Shown: piece by piece, positions 17,024-24,833 of the stretch
Numbering within the stretch: position 1 is the stretch's first letter
Layout of the letters: the number at the start of each line of letters is the position of its first letter
Assembly: GCF_017872555.1 (NCBI RefSeq)
Contig: NZ_JAEDOX010000002.1
Span: 264,940-328,939, forward strand
Direction: 5' to 3'
DNA from: Ruegeria sp. HKCCSA071
Lineage (GTDB): Bacteria > Pseudomonadota > Alphaproteobacteria > Rhodobacterales > Rhodobacteraceae
Length of the DNA stretch: 64,000 nt
The notes under the pieces: model-generated
Told to the model about the DNA's origin: nothing
What the model saw: only the letters and a program-made list of their open reading frames with translations
The model's database searches: none
Translations under genes and position numbers: made by a program

Positions 17024-18676
17024 ATGCCCAAACGCCGAATACTTTCGCTATGGTTCCCCCGTCTGGGGGCTGAACGGCTGATCCGCGCTGCGCGGGGGCT
17101 GCATACCGGGCCTTTGGCCATCGTGGCCGAGCAGTCGAACATGCAGGTTATTACCTCAGTGAATGTCGATGCGCAGGCTGCCGGGCTGCGTGTAGGCCAG
17201 CCGGTGCGGGATGCTCATGCCATGTGTGCCAACCTGATCACACGCCACCGTAACGCCCCGGCCGAAGCCGCGTTCCTGGCCGCGCTGCGCCGCTGGGCGG
17301 GGAAGTTCAGCCCATGGGTGGCCGAAGAGGCCCCGGACGGGCTGATCGTCGATCTGTCAGGTTGCGCCCATCTGTTTGGCGGAGAGGAGGCGTTGCTGAA
17401 CATTCTTGAAACCGACTGCGCGGATATGGGCCTCAGCGTACAGATGGGCATCGCCGACACGCTGGGCGCAGCCTGGGCTTTGGCGCGCTATGCGGGGCAA
17501 GCAGCCACATCCGACCGCAATGGCGACGCCATCAATCAGGAGGCCCGTGCCACCCGCGCCCGGGCGGGCAAACGGCGGCACTGGACCAAGGGCGGCACCG
17601 CGCCACAAGTGAGGGCCCTGGGCGGAGGCGCGCGGATCGCACCGCCGGGTCAATCTTATGGCGCACTCAGCCCCCTGCCTATCGCCGCGCTGCGATTGGA
17701 AGATCAGGTTGTCGTGCAGCTGAACCGTCTGGGCCTGCGCCGCATCGGCGATCTGCTGGGCCAACCCCGCGCCAGCCTTGCGCGGAGGTTTGGGCGCGGG
17801 TTGGTTCTGCGGTTGGATCAGGCCATGGGCAGCGCGCCCGAGCCTGTCTCGCCCGCCCGTCCGTCGCATCACTTCGCGGTGCGGATGACCCTGCCCAACC
17901 CGATTGGTCTGGTTGAGGATGTCATGGCTGCGGTTGATCGGGTTCTGCCAACGCTTTGCACCAAGCTGGAAGAAAAGGGGCGCGGTGCCCGCACCCTGCG
18001 GCTGGAGGCGCACCGCGCCGATCAGGCAGCTGAGATTATCGAGGTCGGTCTGGCCCGCCCAACTTACGATAAATACCGCATTCGCCCTTTGTTAGAGATG
18101 AAAATCGACAAGATCGACGCAGGCTACGGCATCGACATGCTGCGGCTTGAGGCGGTTCAGACAGAACCCATCCACGCGCGCACCGTGGCCGGCCATGCCG
18201 AAGCCCGCCGTGTGGCCCGCAACCGGCTGGCGGGCAATACCGCCGTGGATGACCTGATCGGCAAGCTGGGCGCGCGGGTGGGGCTTGAGGCGATCACCCG
18301 GCGCCATCCCGCGGCCTCGCACATCCCTGAGAAAACGGCGCAAACGCTGGCGGCGGCATGGTCGGAACCTGCCCGCAACTGGCCTGCGCCGCCACGCCCC
18401 CGCCCCCTGCTGATGTGGCCGCCAGAGCCGGTGATGGCACCGGAAACCCCTGACGTGCCCAGCGCCTTTCGCTGGCGCGGGCGTAACTGGCAGCTGGCGC
18501 AGGCCACCGGCCCGGAACGGATCGCACCGGAATGGTGGCTGGATGACCCGAACTGGCGCAGCGGCGTGCGGGACTACTGGGTTGTAGTGACACAGCAGGG
18601 CGAGCGGTTGTGGCTGTTTTATGGCCATGGCGGAACCATGTCTGCAGGCTGGTTCTGTCACGGGCAATTTGGTTAG
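17024..18676 (+). CDS. imuB: ImuB, catalytically inactive Y-family polymerase homologue of the mutasome
   Basis: A 550-residue ImuB, the adaptor that links DnaE2 to the beta clamp in SOS mutagenesis. It begins with RRILSLWFPRLGAERL, where active Y-family enzymes have a catalytic aspartate. The palm continues through EEAPDGLIVDLSGCAHLFGGEEAL, a thumb/HhH region follows around GLRRIGDLLGQPRASLARRFG, and the C-terminal part ends with FRWRGRNWQLAQATGPERIAPEWW, typical of ImuB. Missing catalytic carboxylates are normal for the family. imuA is not upstream and dnaE2 is not downstream, unlike the usual imuA-imuB-dnaE2 operon. A LexA box precedes the gene. Confidence 0.93.
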   Translation: MPKRRILSLWFPRLGAERLIRAARGLHTGPLAIVAEQSNMQVITSVNVDAQAAGLRVGQPVRDAHAMCANLITRHRNAPAEAAFLAALRRWAGKFSPWVAEEAPDGLIVDLSGCAHLFGGEEALLNILETDCADMGLSVQMGIADTLGAAWALARYAGQAATSDRNGDAINQEARATRARAGKRRHWTKGGTAPQVRALGGGARIAPPGQSYGALSPLPIAALRLEDQVVVQLNRLGLRRIGDLLGQPRASLARRFGRGLVLRLDQAMGSAPEPVSPARPSHHFAVRMTLPNPIGLVEDVMAAVDRVLPTLCTKLEEKGRGARTLRLEAHRADQAAEIIEVGLARPTYDKYRIRPLLEMKIDKIDAGYGIDMLRLEAVQTEPIHARTVAGHAEARRVARNRLAGNTAVDDLIGKLGARVGLEAITRRHPAASHIPEKTAQTLAAAWSEPARNWPAPPRPRPLLMWPPEPVMAPETPDVPSAFRWRGRNWQLAQATGPERIAPEWWLDDPNWRSGVRDYWVVVTQQGERLWLFYGHGGTMSAGWFCHGQFG

Positions 18677-18679
18677 GGT

Positions 18680-19405
18680 CTATTTCCCTCGGTACACCAA
18701 CAGATCCGGCAGATAGTCAATCAGACGGATAAACCACGAGAATGGTGCAGGGAAATCCGTACGGAAACGGCGCCGCGACATCGCCTTGACCACACGACCC
18801 GCGGCATCCTCGGGGCTCATCAGCATGGGCATCCTGAAGCTGTTTTTCTCAGTCAGACGGGTCTTGATGAAGCCGGGATTAATGATCCGCACGGTCACGC
18901 CGGTGCCCGCCAGATCATGGCGCATCGTTTCCGCCAGGGAAATCAATGCCGCCTTGCTGGCCCCATATCCGATGGCCGCTGGCAACCCGTGATAGCCCGC
19001 GAGCGACCCGATCAGCGTAATATCCCCCCGACCTGCCTTAACAAGGTCCGGGACGGTTTCACCCAACACACGCAAAGCACCCAGATAGTTTACATCACCC
19101 ATCCTGAGCGACGCCTCTGTATCCCAATCCACCGAGCGCACGGGGTCATACGCGCCGGCATTGTAAACCAGCCCATCGACCAGACCCGCTTCGGCCACAG
19201 CCCGGCGAACAGAGTCTAAATCAGTGACATCGCACCGGATCGCACGGGCATTGTGAAGCTCGGAGCAGATGTCAGCCAAACGTTCAGAACTACGTGCCGA
19301 CAAGATCAAATGCGCGCCCCTGTCGTTTAGCGCCTTAGCCAAAGCACGACCCAAACCTTCGCTTGCGCCGATGATCCAATAGGTTTTTCCGTCAAAGCTG
19401 CTCAT
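18680..19405 (-). CDS. SDR family NAD(P)-dependent oxidoreductase
   Basis: A 241-residue classical short-chain dehydrogenase/reductase. The cofactor motif is GASEGLG near residues 13-19, the NAG motif is in YNAGAYD, the catalytic serine in LIGSLAGYHG, and the Tyr-Lys pair in YGASKAA. The C-terminal 35 residues contain basic and hydrophobic stretches (FSWFIRLIDYLPDLLVYRG) that suggest membrane association, as in lipid-active SDRs. It diverges from the FAD oxidoreductase operon and shares with it an intergenic region carrying paired TGATCC-N17-GTA motifs. An SDR gene also belongs to the RpoE/ChrR-controlled cluster of Rhodobacter sphaeroides, as I recall it. Confidence 0.9.
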   Translation of the reverse strand: MSSFDGKTYWIIGASEGLGRALAKALNDRGAHLILSARSSERLADICSELHNARAIRCDVTDLDSVRRAVAEAGLVDGLVYNAGAYDPVRSVDWDTEASLRMGDVNYLGALRVLGETVPDLVKAGRGDITLIGSLAGYHGLPAAIGYGASKAALISLAETMRHDLAGTGVTVRIINPGFIKTRLTEKNSFRMPMLMSPEDAAGRVVKAMSRRRFRTDFPAPFSWFIRLIDYLPDLLVYRGK

Positions 19406-19436
19406 GCGCGGGCCGATTCAGTCATGTTTCATATTC

Positions 19437-19462
19437 TACGGGCCCGTGACGTAGTTGGATCA
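19437..19462 (-). promoter_or_regulatory. Putative ECF (RpoE/ChrR-type) promoter for the SDR gene
   Basis: On the minus strand TGATCC is followed after 17 bases by GTAGAAT, about 32 bases before the SDR start. TGATCC is the -35 element I associate with the singlet-oxygen sigma factor RpoE of Rhodobacter sphaeroides. The match is by eye; transcription has not been shown. Confidence 0.5.
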
Positions 19463-19499
19463 AATGCGATCGCGCTTCTGACAAAACTTCCAACCGGAT

Positions 19500-19525
19500 T
19501 GATCCAGCTGCACCTACCCCGCGTA
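19500..19525 (+). promoter_or_regulatory. Putative ECF (RpoE/ChrR-type) promoter for the FAD oxidoreductase operon
   Basis: TGATCC, 17 bases, then GTATTC on the plus strand, with about 33 bases from the -10 to the start codon of the oxidoreductase. Spacing and leader length mirror the promoter on the other strand, which strengthens both calls. Confidence 0.5.
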
Positions 19526-19557
19526 TTCCATTCTAAGAACCACTTAACGAGGCTGGA

Positions 19558-20889
19558 ATGTTCGACGAAACCCAGGGCGTACGGAAGAAAATCGCAGTTG
19601 TTGGTGCAGGTATTTCAGGCCTTTCAGCCGCCTACTACCTTTCAGAAAACAATGACGTGACCCTCTATGAGGCGGAACCGCGGTTAGGTGGCCATGCCCG
19701 CACAGTCATGGCCGGGAAGAACGGCGATCAACCGGTGGATACTGGTTTCATCGTCTTCAACTACGCAACCTATCCTTTTCTGACCCGACTTTTTGATGAG
19801 CTCAATGTTCCCGTGATCGAAAGCGAAATGAGTTTTGGCGCGACAATCGACAATGGTCGTATCGAATATGGTTTGAACAATCTGCGCACCCTGACAGCGC
19901 AGAGGCGCAATCTTGCGCGCCCTGCCTATTACAAGATGATTGCCGACATTCTGCGCTTTGGCAAAAAGGCTCCGGAGGCTGCAAGAGATGACGACACCAC
20001 GATTGGTGAGTTGGTGGATCAGCTTCGTCTGGGACACTGGTTCCGCCACAACTATCTGATGCCAATGTGTGGGGCGATCTGGTCAACTCCGGTTGAACTG
20101 GTGGATCAGTTCCCTGCACGCTCATTGGTGCAGTTCTTTCGAAATCACGCCCTTCTGGCCAGTGGCCGCGCAAATCAACACCAGTGGTACACAGTTAAAG
20201 GTGGCAGTATCGAATATGTCCGCAGGATCGATGCCGCCCTACGGGCACGAGGGGCGGCAATCCGTTTGGCCAGTCCGGTTCAGAACATTTCCCGGAGTGA
20301 GACAGGTGTTACGGTCCGCAGTCAGGGTGCGGTGGATCAGTTTGATGAGATCATCCTGGCTACCCACTCTGACCAATCGCTTGCCATTTTGGGCGGGAAT
20401 GCCACCCCGGCGGAAACCGCTGCACTGGGCGCAATTCGGTACCAACCCAACACCGCCACCCTGCATTGTGATCCTGGCCAGATGCCAAAGCGGCGTGCAT
20501 GCTGGTCCAGCTGGACCTATCGATCACAGGCCGGAGACGTAAGCGTTACATATTGGATGAATCGACTACAGAACATACCGGACAACGACCCGCTTTTTGT
20601 GACGCTGAACGCCTCGACAGAGATCCCAGCGGATAAAATCTATGATCAGGTCGAATTTGCCCACCCGGTATTCGACAAAGCCGCCCTGAAAGCACAGGGG
20701 CATATTCGCGAGATACAAGGACAGAACCGAACCTGGTTCGCCGGTGCGTATAACCGGCACGGATTTCACGAAGACGGGATCGCCAGCGCGATGCATGTTG
20801 TTGAGCGGATAAATGGTGCCCCGCAAACAATCGGAGCTGAATATGCCATTCTTGGACAAGATCCGGCCATCTCTGTTGCCGCCGAATAG
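19558..20889 (+). CDS. FAD-dependent oxidoreductase (amine oxidase/desaturase-like)
   Basis: A 443-residue flavoprotein. The FAD-binding fold is AVVGAGISGLSAAYYL at about residues 13-28, followed by the acidic/arginine motif YEAEPRLGGHARTV. The C-terminal FAD contact is in FAGAYNRHGFHEDGIASAMHV. Relatives are the NAD/FAD-binding proteins (COG2907) often linked to DUF1365 and cyclopropane-fatty-acid synthase-like methyltransferase genes, and controlled by RpoE/ChrR in rhodobacters. In that setting some act on methylated membrane fatty acids; I infer a similar role, but the methyltransferase is not in this window. First gene of a five-gene operon. Confidence 0.85.
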   Translation: MFDETQGVRKKIAVVGAGISGLSAAYYLSENNDVTLYEAEPRLGGHARTVMAGKNGDQPVDTGFIVFNYATYPFLTRLFDELNVPVIESEMSFGATIDNGRIEYGLNNLRTLTAQRRNLARPAYYKMIADILRFGKKAPEAARDDDTTIGELVDQLRLGHWFRHNYLMPMCGAIWSTPVELVDQFPARSLVQFFRNHALLASGRANQHQWYTVKGGSIEYVRRIDAALRARGAAIRLASPVQNISRSETGVTVRSQGAVDQFDEIILATHSDQSLAILGGNATPAETAALGAIRYQPNTATLHCDPGQMPKRRACWSSWTYRSQAGDVSVTYWMNRLQNIPDNDPLFVTLNASTEIPADKIYDQVEFAHPVFDKAALKAQGHIREIQGQNRTWFAGAYNRHGFHEDGIASAMHVVERINGAPQTIGAEYAILGQDPAISVAAE

Positions 20890-21388
20890 CGGGATGTTGC
20901 GCGCGAGCCTTCTAAGCCTTTCCTTGCTGGCCCCCACTGGGTTGATCGCGTCGCCTGTGACGGAAGAGTTGGATGGTGCACAACTTCGCGGAACTGCAAC
21001 CTTCCGCTATCTCGGGTTTCCGATTTACGACGCCAAGCTTTACACACCCAAAGGTGCTTCGTTCAGTTGGAGTGAAGATTTCGGGCTTCAGCTGACATAC
21101 CGTAAAAGCATCAAGAAGAATGCGCTGGTCAACTCGACGCTCGGCGAGATGAAACGCGTCGGCCACCCTGCCCCGGTCGGCGACCAACTGGACGTGTGTT
21201 TTAGGGGTGTCACCAAGGGTGACAGCTATCTGGCGGTGTCCGACGGGCCAGACAAGGTCAGTTTCTGGCTGAACGGTCGAAAGACCTGCACAATGGCATA
21301 TCCGGGCATCAAACGCAGTTTCATGTCGGTTTTCCTCGGCGAAAACACACGGTCAGCGTCCTTCACCCAAATGCTTCAGGGAAAGTGA
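20843..21388 (+). CDS. Chalcone isomerase-like domain protein, exported
   Basis: A 181-residue protein with a hydrophobic N-terminal segment (LRASLLSLSLLAPTGLIAS) that looks like a signal peptide, followed by a chalcone-isomerase-like domain. Family blocks are LRGTATFRYLGFPIYDAKLY and FSWSEDFGLQLTYRKSI. Start 20843 has GGAG six bases upstream and overlaps the preceding gene by 47 bases; ATG 20894, just after that gene's stop, would give a more compact signal peptide but has a weaker ribosome-binding site. Bacterial members of this fold bind fatty acids; enzymatic flavonoid chemistry is unlikely here. Confidence 0.78.
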   Translation: MPFLDKIRPSLLPPNSGMLRASLLSLSLLAPTGLIASPVTEELDGAQLRGTATFRYLGFPIYDAKLYTPKGASFSWSEDFGLQLTYRKSIKKNALVNSTLGEMKRVGHPAPVGDQLDVCFRGVTKGDSYLAVSDGPDKVSFWLNGRKTCTMAYPGIKRSFMSVFLGENTRSASFTQMLQGK

Positions 21389-22611
21389 TGCTTTACCCTC
21401 GGGTCAGCTTATACGCGCTGATGCTCGCTGCGGCGGGTATCCCGCTATACATTCATCTGCCGCGTTTTGCGGCGGTGAATCTGGGCATTGGACTGGGGGT
21501 GATCGGTACCGTCTTGCTGGTGATCCGTTTGGTCGATCTGGTACAGGACCCACTGATCGGTTGGGCGATTGACAGATGGCCCAGTGGCCAGCTTGTCTTT
21601 GCGTCCATGGCAGCTCTCGGCCTTGCCATTGGATTTCCGGCACTGTTCAGCCTGCAACAAGGCGCAGATGTACTGACATTGATTGTTCTTCTGATACTGT
21701 TGTTTTCGGCTTTTAGCCTGGGGACTATCCTGCTCTACGGGCGTAGTGCGACGCTAGCAAAACGCGCTGATGCGAAGGAGTTGATGACCCTCGCCGCTTA
21801 TCGGGAAGGCGGACAACTGACAGGCGTTATCATCGCGGCAAGTGCCCCTGCCCTTTTTGTTGCCGCCGGAGCCCACGCGCAAGGCTATCCCGCATTTGGT
21901 CTGTTTCTGGGTCTGCTATCGGTCGCAACCCTTTTGTTGACCGTTCCGATCTGGCGGCGGGCCCCAATCACCGGATCCGGTCTGTCTTTCGCAAGCCTGG
22001 GCAAGGCCGGGGGTTTGCGCCTTCTGGTGCTGGCTTTGATCAACAGCCTGCCTGTGGCCATCACATCGACCCTGTTTCTCTTTTTCGTAGAGGACCGTTT
22101 GCAACTGCCCGGCAAAGCCGGACCGTTGCTGATCCTGTTTTTCCTCAGCGCGGGCGCAAGCGTGCCGCTTTGGGCAAAGCTCAGCAACAAAATTGGCTCG
22201 AAACAGACACTGATGATTGCGATGCCGCTTTCCATCGCGGGGTTTATCGGTGCCGCCACACTGAGCGCTGGGAACCTCACCGGTTTTGCGTTGATTTGCC
22301 TCGCCTCGGGTGCCGCTCTGGGCGCGGATATGGTCGTGCTGCCCGCCATGTTTTCGGTCACTTTGACCCGAGCCGGTCTTAACGCGTCCACAGCGTTTGG
22401 TATCTGGTCCTTTGCTGGCAAGCTGGGCCTGGCTCTGGCAGCCTTTATTACCCTGCCATTGCTGGAGCGCAGTGGCTTCACCCCCGGTCAAACCAATTCC
22501 GCCCAAGCGCTTGATTCACTCAATCTCGCCTACGCGGTGCTACCCTGCATCCTGAAACTTGGGGCCTTTGGAATGGTCCTGACCCTGCCAACCGAGGTTA
22601 CAAGCAAATGA
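21388..22611 (+). CDS. MFS transporter
   Basis: A 407-residue, 12-helix transporter of the major facilitator superfamily, similar to the GPH sugar:cation symporter branch. The loop after helix 2 contains DLVQDPLIGWAIDRWPSG, equivalent to the MFS/MelB D-x-x-x-D-P motif. ATG 21388 overlaps the stop of the chalcone-isomerase-like gene (TGATG), with AGGGA upstream. The stop overlaps the first DUF3833 gene by ATGA. Position in a putative lipid-remodelling operon suggests lipid or lysophospholipid transport, but that is inference. Confidence 0.87.
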   Translation: MLYPRVSLYALMLAAAGIPLYIHLPRFAAVNLGIGLGVIGTVLLVIRLVDLVQDPLIGWAIDRWPSGQLVFASMAALGLAIGFPALFSLQQGADVLTLIVLLILLFSAFSLGTILLYGRSATLAKRADAKELMTLAAYREGGQLTGVIIAASAPALFVAAGAHAQGYPAFGLFLGLLSVATLLLTVPIWRRAPITGSGLSFASLGKAGGLRLLVLALINSLPVAITSTLFLFFVEDRLQLPGKAGPLLILFFLSAGASVPLWAKLSNKIGSKQTLMIAMPLSIAGFIGAATLSAGNLTGFALICLASGAALGADMVVLPAMFSVTLTRAGLNASTAFGIWSFAGKLGLALAAFITLPLLERSGFTPGQTNSAQALDSLNLAYAVLPCILKLGAFGMVLTLPTEVTSK

Positions 22612-23225
22612 ATGCTGTCGCCATCATCCTGCTGGCTCTGCTGATTGCAATGTTTGTCCGCGCCCGACTGCTGAGCTTTCGCGCGCAGACCCCGTCAGAC
22701 TATGCCGGTACCGGGCCCATCTTTTCGCTGAAAAGGCATCTGAACGGTGAAATCCTGTCCGAGGGTCTGATCTATGGCCCCAATGGCAGGATGTCGAACA
22801 GCTTTGTGGCCCGCATGGTCGGTGAGTGGAATGGGAACACCGGCACACTTTCCGAGTTCTTCACGTACTCAAATGGCAAAAAGATGAACCGTAAATGGTA
22901 TCTGACGCTTGGCACCAGAAATACGTTCACGGCAACGGCAGAGGATATCGTTGGCGAAGGTCACGGCACGATATCCGGCGCAACGATCAAGCTGAACTAC
23001 AGGATCATTCTGCCCAAAGACGCAGGAGGGCACACGCTGGATGTTACAGACTGGATGTATCTGACAGAACATGGCGTCATCATGAATCGTTCCGAGATGC
23101 GTAAGTTCGGCATCAAGGTCGCTGAACTTGTTGCAACAATGCGCCCGAACCCCAAATCACATCCGATCCACGTAAGTGGCGCAAATGAGTACAGCATCAC
23201 TTCAGAAAGGCAGCTGGTGCAATGA
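22608..23225 (+). CDS. DUF3833 family protein, membrane-anchored
   Basis: A 205-residue protein with one N-terminal membrane segment (AIILLALLIAMFV) and a DUF3833 domain. Family blocks include LKRHLNGEILSEGLIYGPNGRM, LSEFFTYSNGKKMNRKWYL and VTDWMYLTEHGVIMNRSEMRKFG. The fold is probably a lipocalin-like beta barrel, judged from alternating strands. It is coupled by ATGA to both neighbours. It is the first of two DUF3833 paralogues in tandem; it has an uncleaved anchor and a C-terminal extension of about 30 polar residues absent from the second. Confidence 0.82.
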   Translation: MNAVAIILLALLIAMFVRARLLSFRAQTPSDYAGTGPIFSLKRHLNGEILSEGLIYGPNGRMSNSFVARMVGEWNGNTGTLSEFFTYSNGKKMNRKWYLTLGTRNTFTATAEDIVGEGHGTISGATIKLNYRIILPKDAGGHTLDVTDWMYLTEHGVIMNRSEMRKFGIKVAELVATMRPNPKSHPIHVSGANEYSITSERQLVQ

Positions 23226-23764
23226 TCACAGGTCGCTCTCTGATTACATGTGTTGCCGTCGCAAGCCTTGCTCTTCTGGCTGCCTGCTCCGGCAAACCGA
23301 AGGTTCCGACAACCTTTCTGTCTGAACGGCAACTGAACCTCGAGGAATTCTTCGACGGAAAGACCGTGGCTTACGGGCAGTTTCAGGATGTGTTGGGGAA
23401 TGTTCCACGCAGGTTTGAAGTCGATATCGACGGCACATGGGACGGGAAAACCCTGACACTGGTCGAGGATTTTATCTACGACGACGGCGCAACTGAACAG
23501 CGCATCTGGACATTGACAAAGACTGGTGATGACACGTGGGCTGGTACTGCACCCGGTGTGCTGGGAACCGCCAGCGGGACCGAAAGGGGCGACACCTTCA
23601 ACTGGAAATACAAAATTGACCTGCCTGTCAAAGATGGCACGATGCGCGTCAGTTTTGACGACTGGATGTGGCTGCTGACCGAGGACCGTCTGTTGAACCG
23701 CGCTTACGTCTCACGCTTTGGCGTACGCCTCGGCGAAGTTATCCTGATCTTTGAAAAAGAATAG
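23222..23764 (+). CDS. DUF3833 family lipoprotein
   Basis: A 180-residue DUF3833 protein with a clear lipoprotein signal (lipobox LAAC at about residues 19-22). The domain is more typical than in the preceding paralogue: LEEFFDGKTVAYGQFQDVLG, RFEVDIDGTWDGKTLTLVEDFIYDDG and FDDWMWLLTEDRLLNRAYVSRFG. A lipid-anchored barrel facing the periplasm fits a lipid- or hydrophobic-ligand-binding role, which is inference. Last gene of the operon; no clear terminator hairpin was seen after it. Confidence 0.87.
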   Translation: MITGRSLITCVAVASLALLAACSGKPKVPTTFLSERQLNLEEFFDGKTVAYGQFQDVLGNVPRRFEVDIDGTWDGKTLTLVEDFIYDDGATEQRIWTLTKTGDDTWAGTAPGVLGTASGTERGDTFNWKYKIDLPVKDGTMRVSFDDWMWLLTEDRLLNRAYVSRFGVRLGEVILIFEKE

Positions 23765-24281
23765 ATCCCGCTATTCCCATCCAGACGTTGCCCATCAATA
23801 AAATATGAACTCGTCCACCGGCACCTGTACCAGTCGCCTTGCTGCGCCAGCCATGTTTGCACTTGGCCCATCCGGCGTTGCAGCATCCTGGCGGGCTCCG
23901 ACTTCAGTTTTCAAACGGGCACGCTCAATCTCGCCCCACAAGAAAAAAAGACCGTCCCGTTTGCCGACAAGACCGGCAGGTATCGTGGTCCGCAAAACAC
24001 GAGTTTTTGCCTGTGACATCTGCTCTCTTACTGCCTCCGGTGTTTTCCACCTTTTGCAGAAAACCTACCGGTTATTTCGGGAAAAGCCAATTTTTTATGG
24101 GCAGAACCCGATTTTCAACCCCCCGTTGACAGGGGTGTTCGCAGCTCTCGCTGAAGAGCGTTGTCTTGACTGAGTATTTGCAGGCACCGCCGATTGCCAC
24201 ACATTCTGTTTAGAGCGGGTTTTCCCGCCATGTCGACACTGGTTCCTTCTTTGACAACCTCTCTGCTATGGATGCCCCGGA
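23765..24281. other. 517-base region without a confident gene
   Basis: This stretch separates the FAD oxidoreductase operon from coxG, which converges on it. It holds one weak reading frame on the minus strand (23795-24019, listed separately) and a small inverted repeat GCTCT/AGAGC near 24140-24160 without a T-run. I see no RNA gene or mobile element. Confidence 0.5.
23795..24019 (-). CDS. Possible small uncharacterised protein
   Basis: A 74-codon frame beginning MSQAKTRVLRTTIPAGLVG and ending VPVDEFIFY, with no family I recognise. A weak GAGAG lies close to the start. Its composition is not obviously random, but the overlapping plus strand is also open, so it may not be a gene. Confidence 0.25.
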   Translation of the reverse strand: MSQAKTRVLRTTIPAGLVGKRDGLFFLWGEIERARLKTEVGARQDAATPDGPSANMAGAARRLVQVPVDEFIFY

Positions 24282-24734
24282 TCATGCCGCCGACTGCTCT
24301 GACACAATCTCTCCGAACCGCGTAAAGAACTTTGCCGACAACTTCTTGGCGGTTCCTGCAATCAACCGACTGCCGAGTTGCGCGATCTTGCCGCCAACAT
24401 CAACTTTCGCCGTGTATTTCAGTACGGTTTCGTCTCCTTCTTCGGTCAACGACACGTCTGCGCCGCCCTTGGCAAATCCAGCCGCCCCGCCCTTGCCTTC
24501 ACCCATCAGAGAGAACCCATTTGGTGCATTGGCTGTGTCCAACGTGACCTCACCTGCAAAGCGCGCTTTGACCGGGCCTATTTTCAGAACAACTTTCGCC
24601 TCAAGCTCGTTTGGTGATTTCTGCGTCAGTTCCTCACATCCCGGGATGCATTCCATCAAAATGTCGGGATCGTTGAGCGCACGGTAAACGACGTCCCGTG
24701 GCGATGCGATACGGATTTCATCAGTCAGTTCCAT
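24282..24734 (-). CDS. coxG: CoxG / carbon monoxide dehydrogenase subunit G family
   Basis: A 150-residue CoxG family protein with a START/SRPBCC-like fold. Features include DEIRIASPRDVVYRALNDPDILMECIPGCEEL at the N-terminus and VDVGGKIAQLGSRLIAGTAKKL near the C-terminus. It is the last gene of the cox cluster, about 100 bases after coxF. CoxG helps attach CO dehydrogenase to the cytoplasmic membrane in Oligotropha carboxidovorans. Some CoxG proteins carry a C-terminal membrane extension; this one ends right after the SRPBCC domain (SEQSAA). Confidence 0.9.
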   Translation of the reverse strand: MELTDEIRIASPRDVVYRALNDPDILMECIPGCEELTQKSPNELEAKVVLKIGPVKARFAGEVTLDTANAPNGFSLMGEGKGGAAGFAKGGADVSLTEEGDETVLKYTAKVDVGGKIAQLGSRLIAGTAKKLSAKFFTRFGEIVSEQSAA

Positions 24735-24833
24735 TCAGGTCTTTCCTTTGTTCAACAAGATCTTGGAAATAGGCGCGTTGCAGCCGTTTCTATCCTTTGA
24801 GCCAGCCACGCAGGCCACATGTGGCAAAGGTGT

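Noticed and set aside
19534..19540. TAAGA-type -10 element for the FAD oxidoreductase operon
   Set aside because: It is 28 bases from the TGATCC -35, too far for an ECF promoter; GTATTC at 17 bases was preferred.
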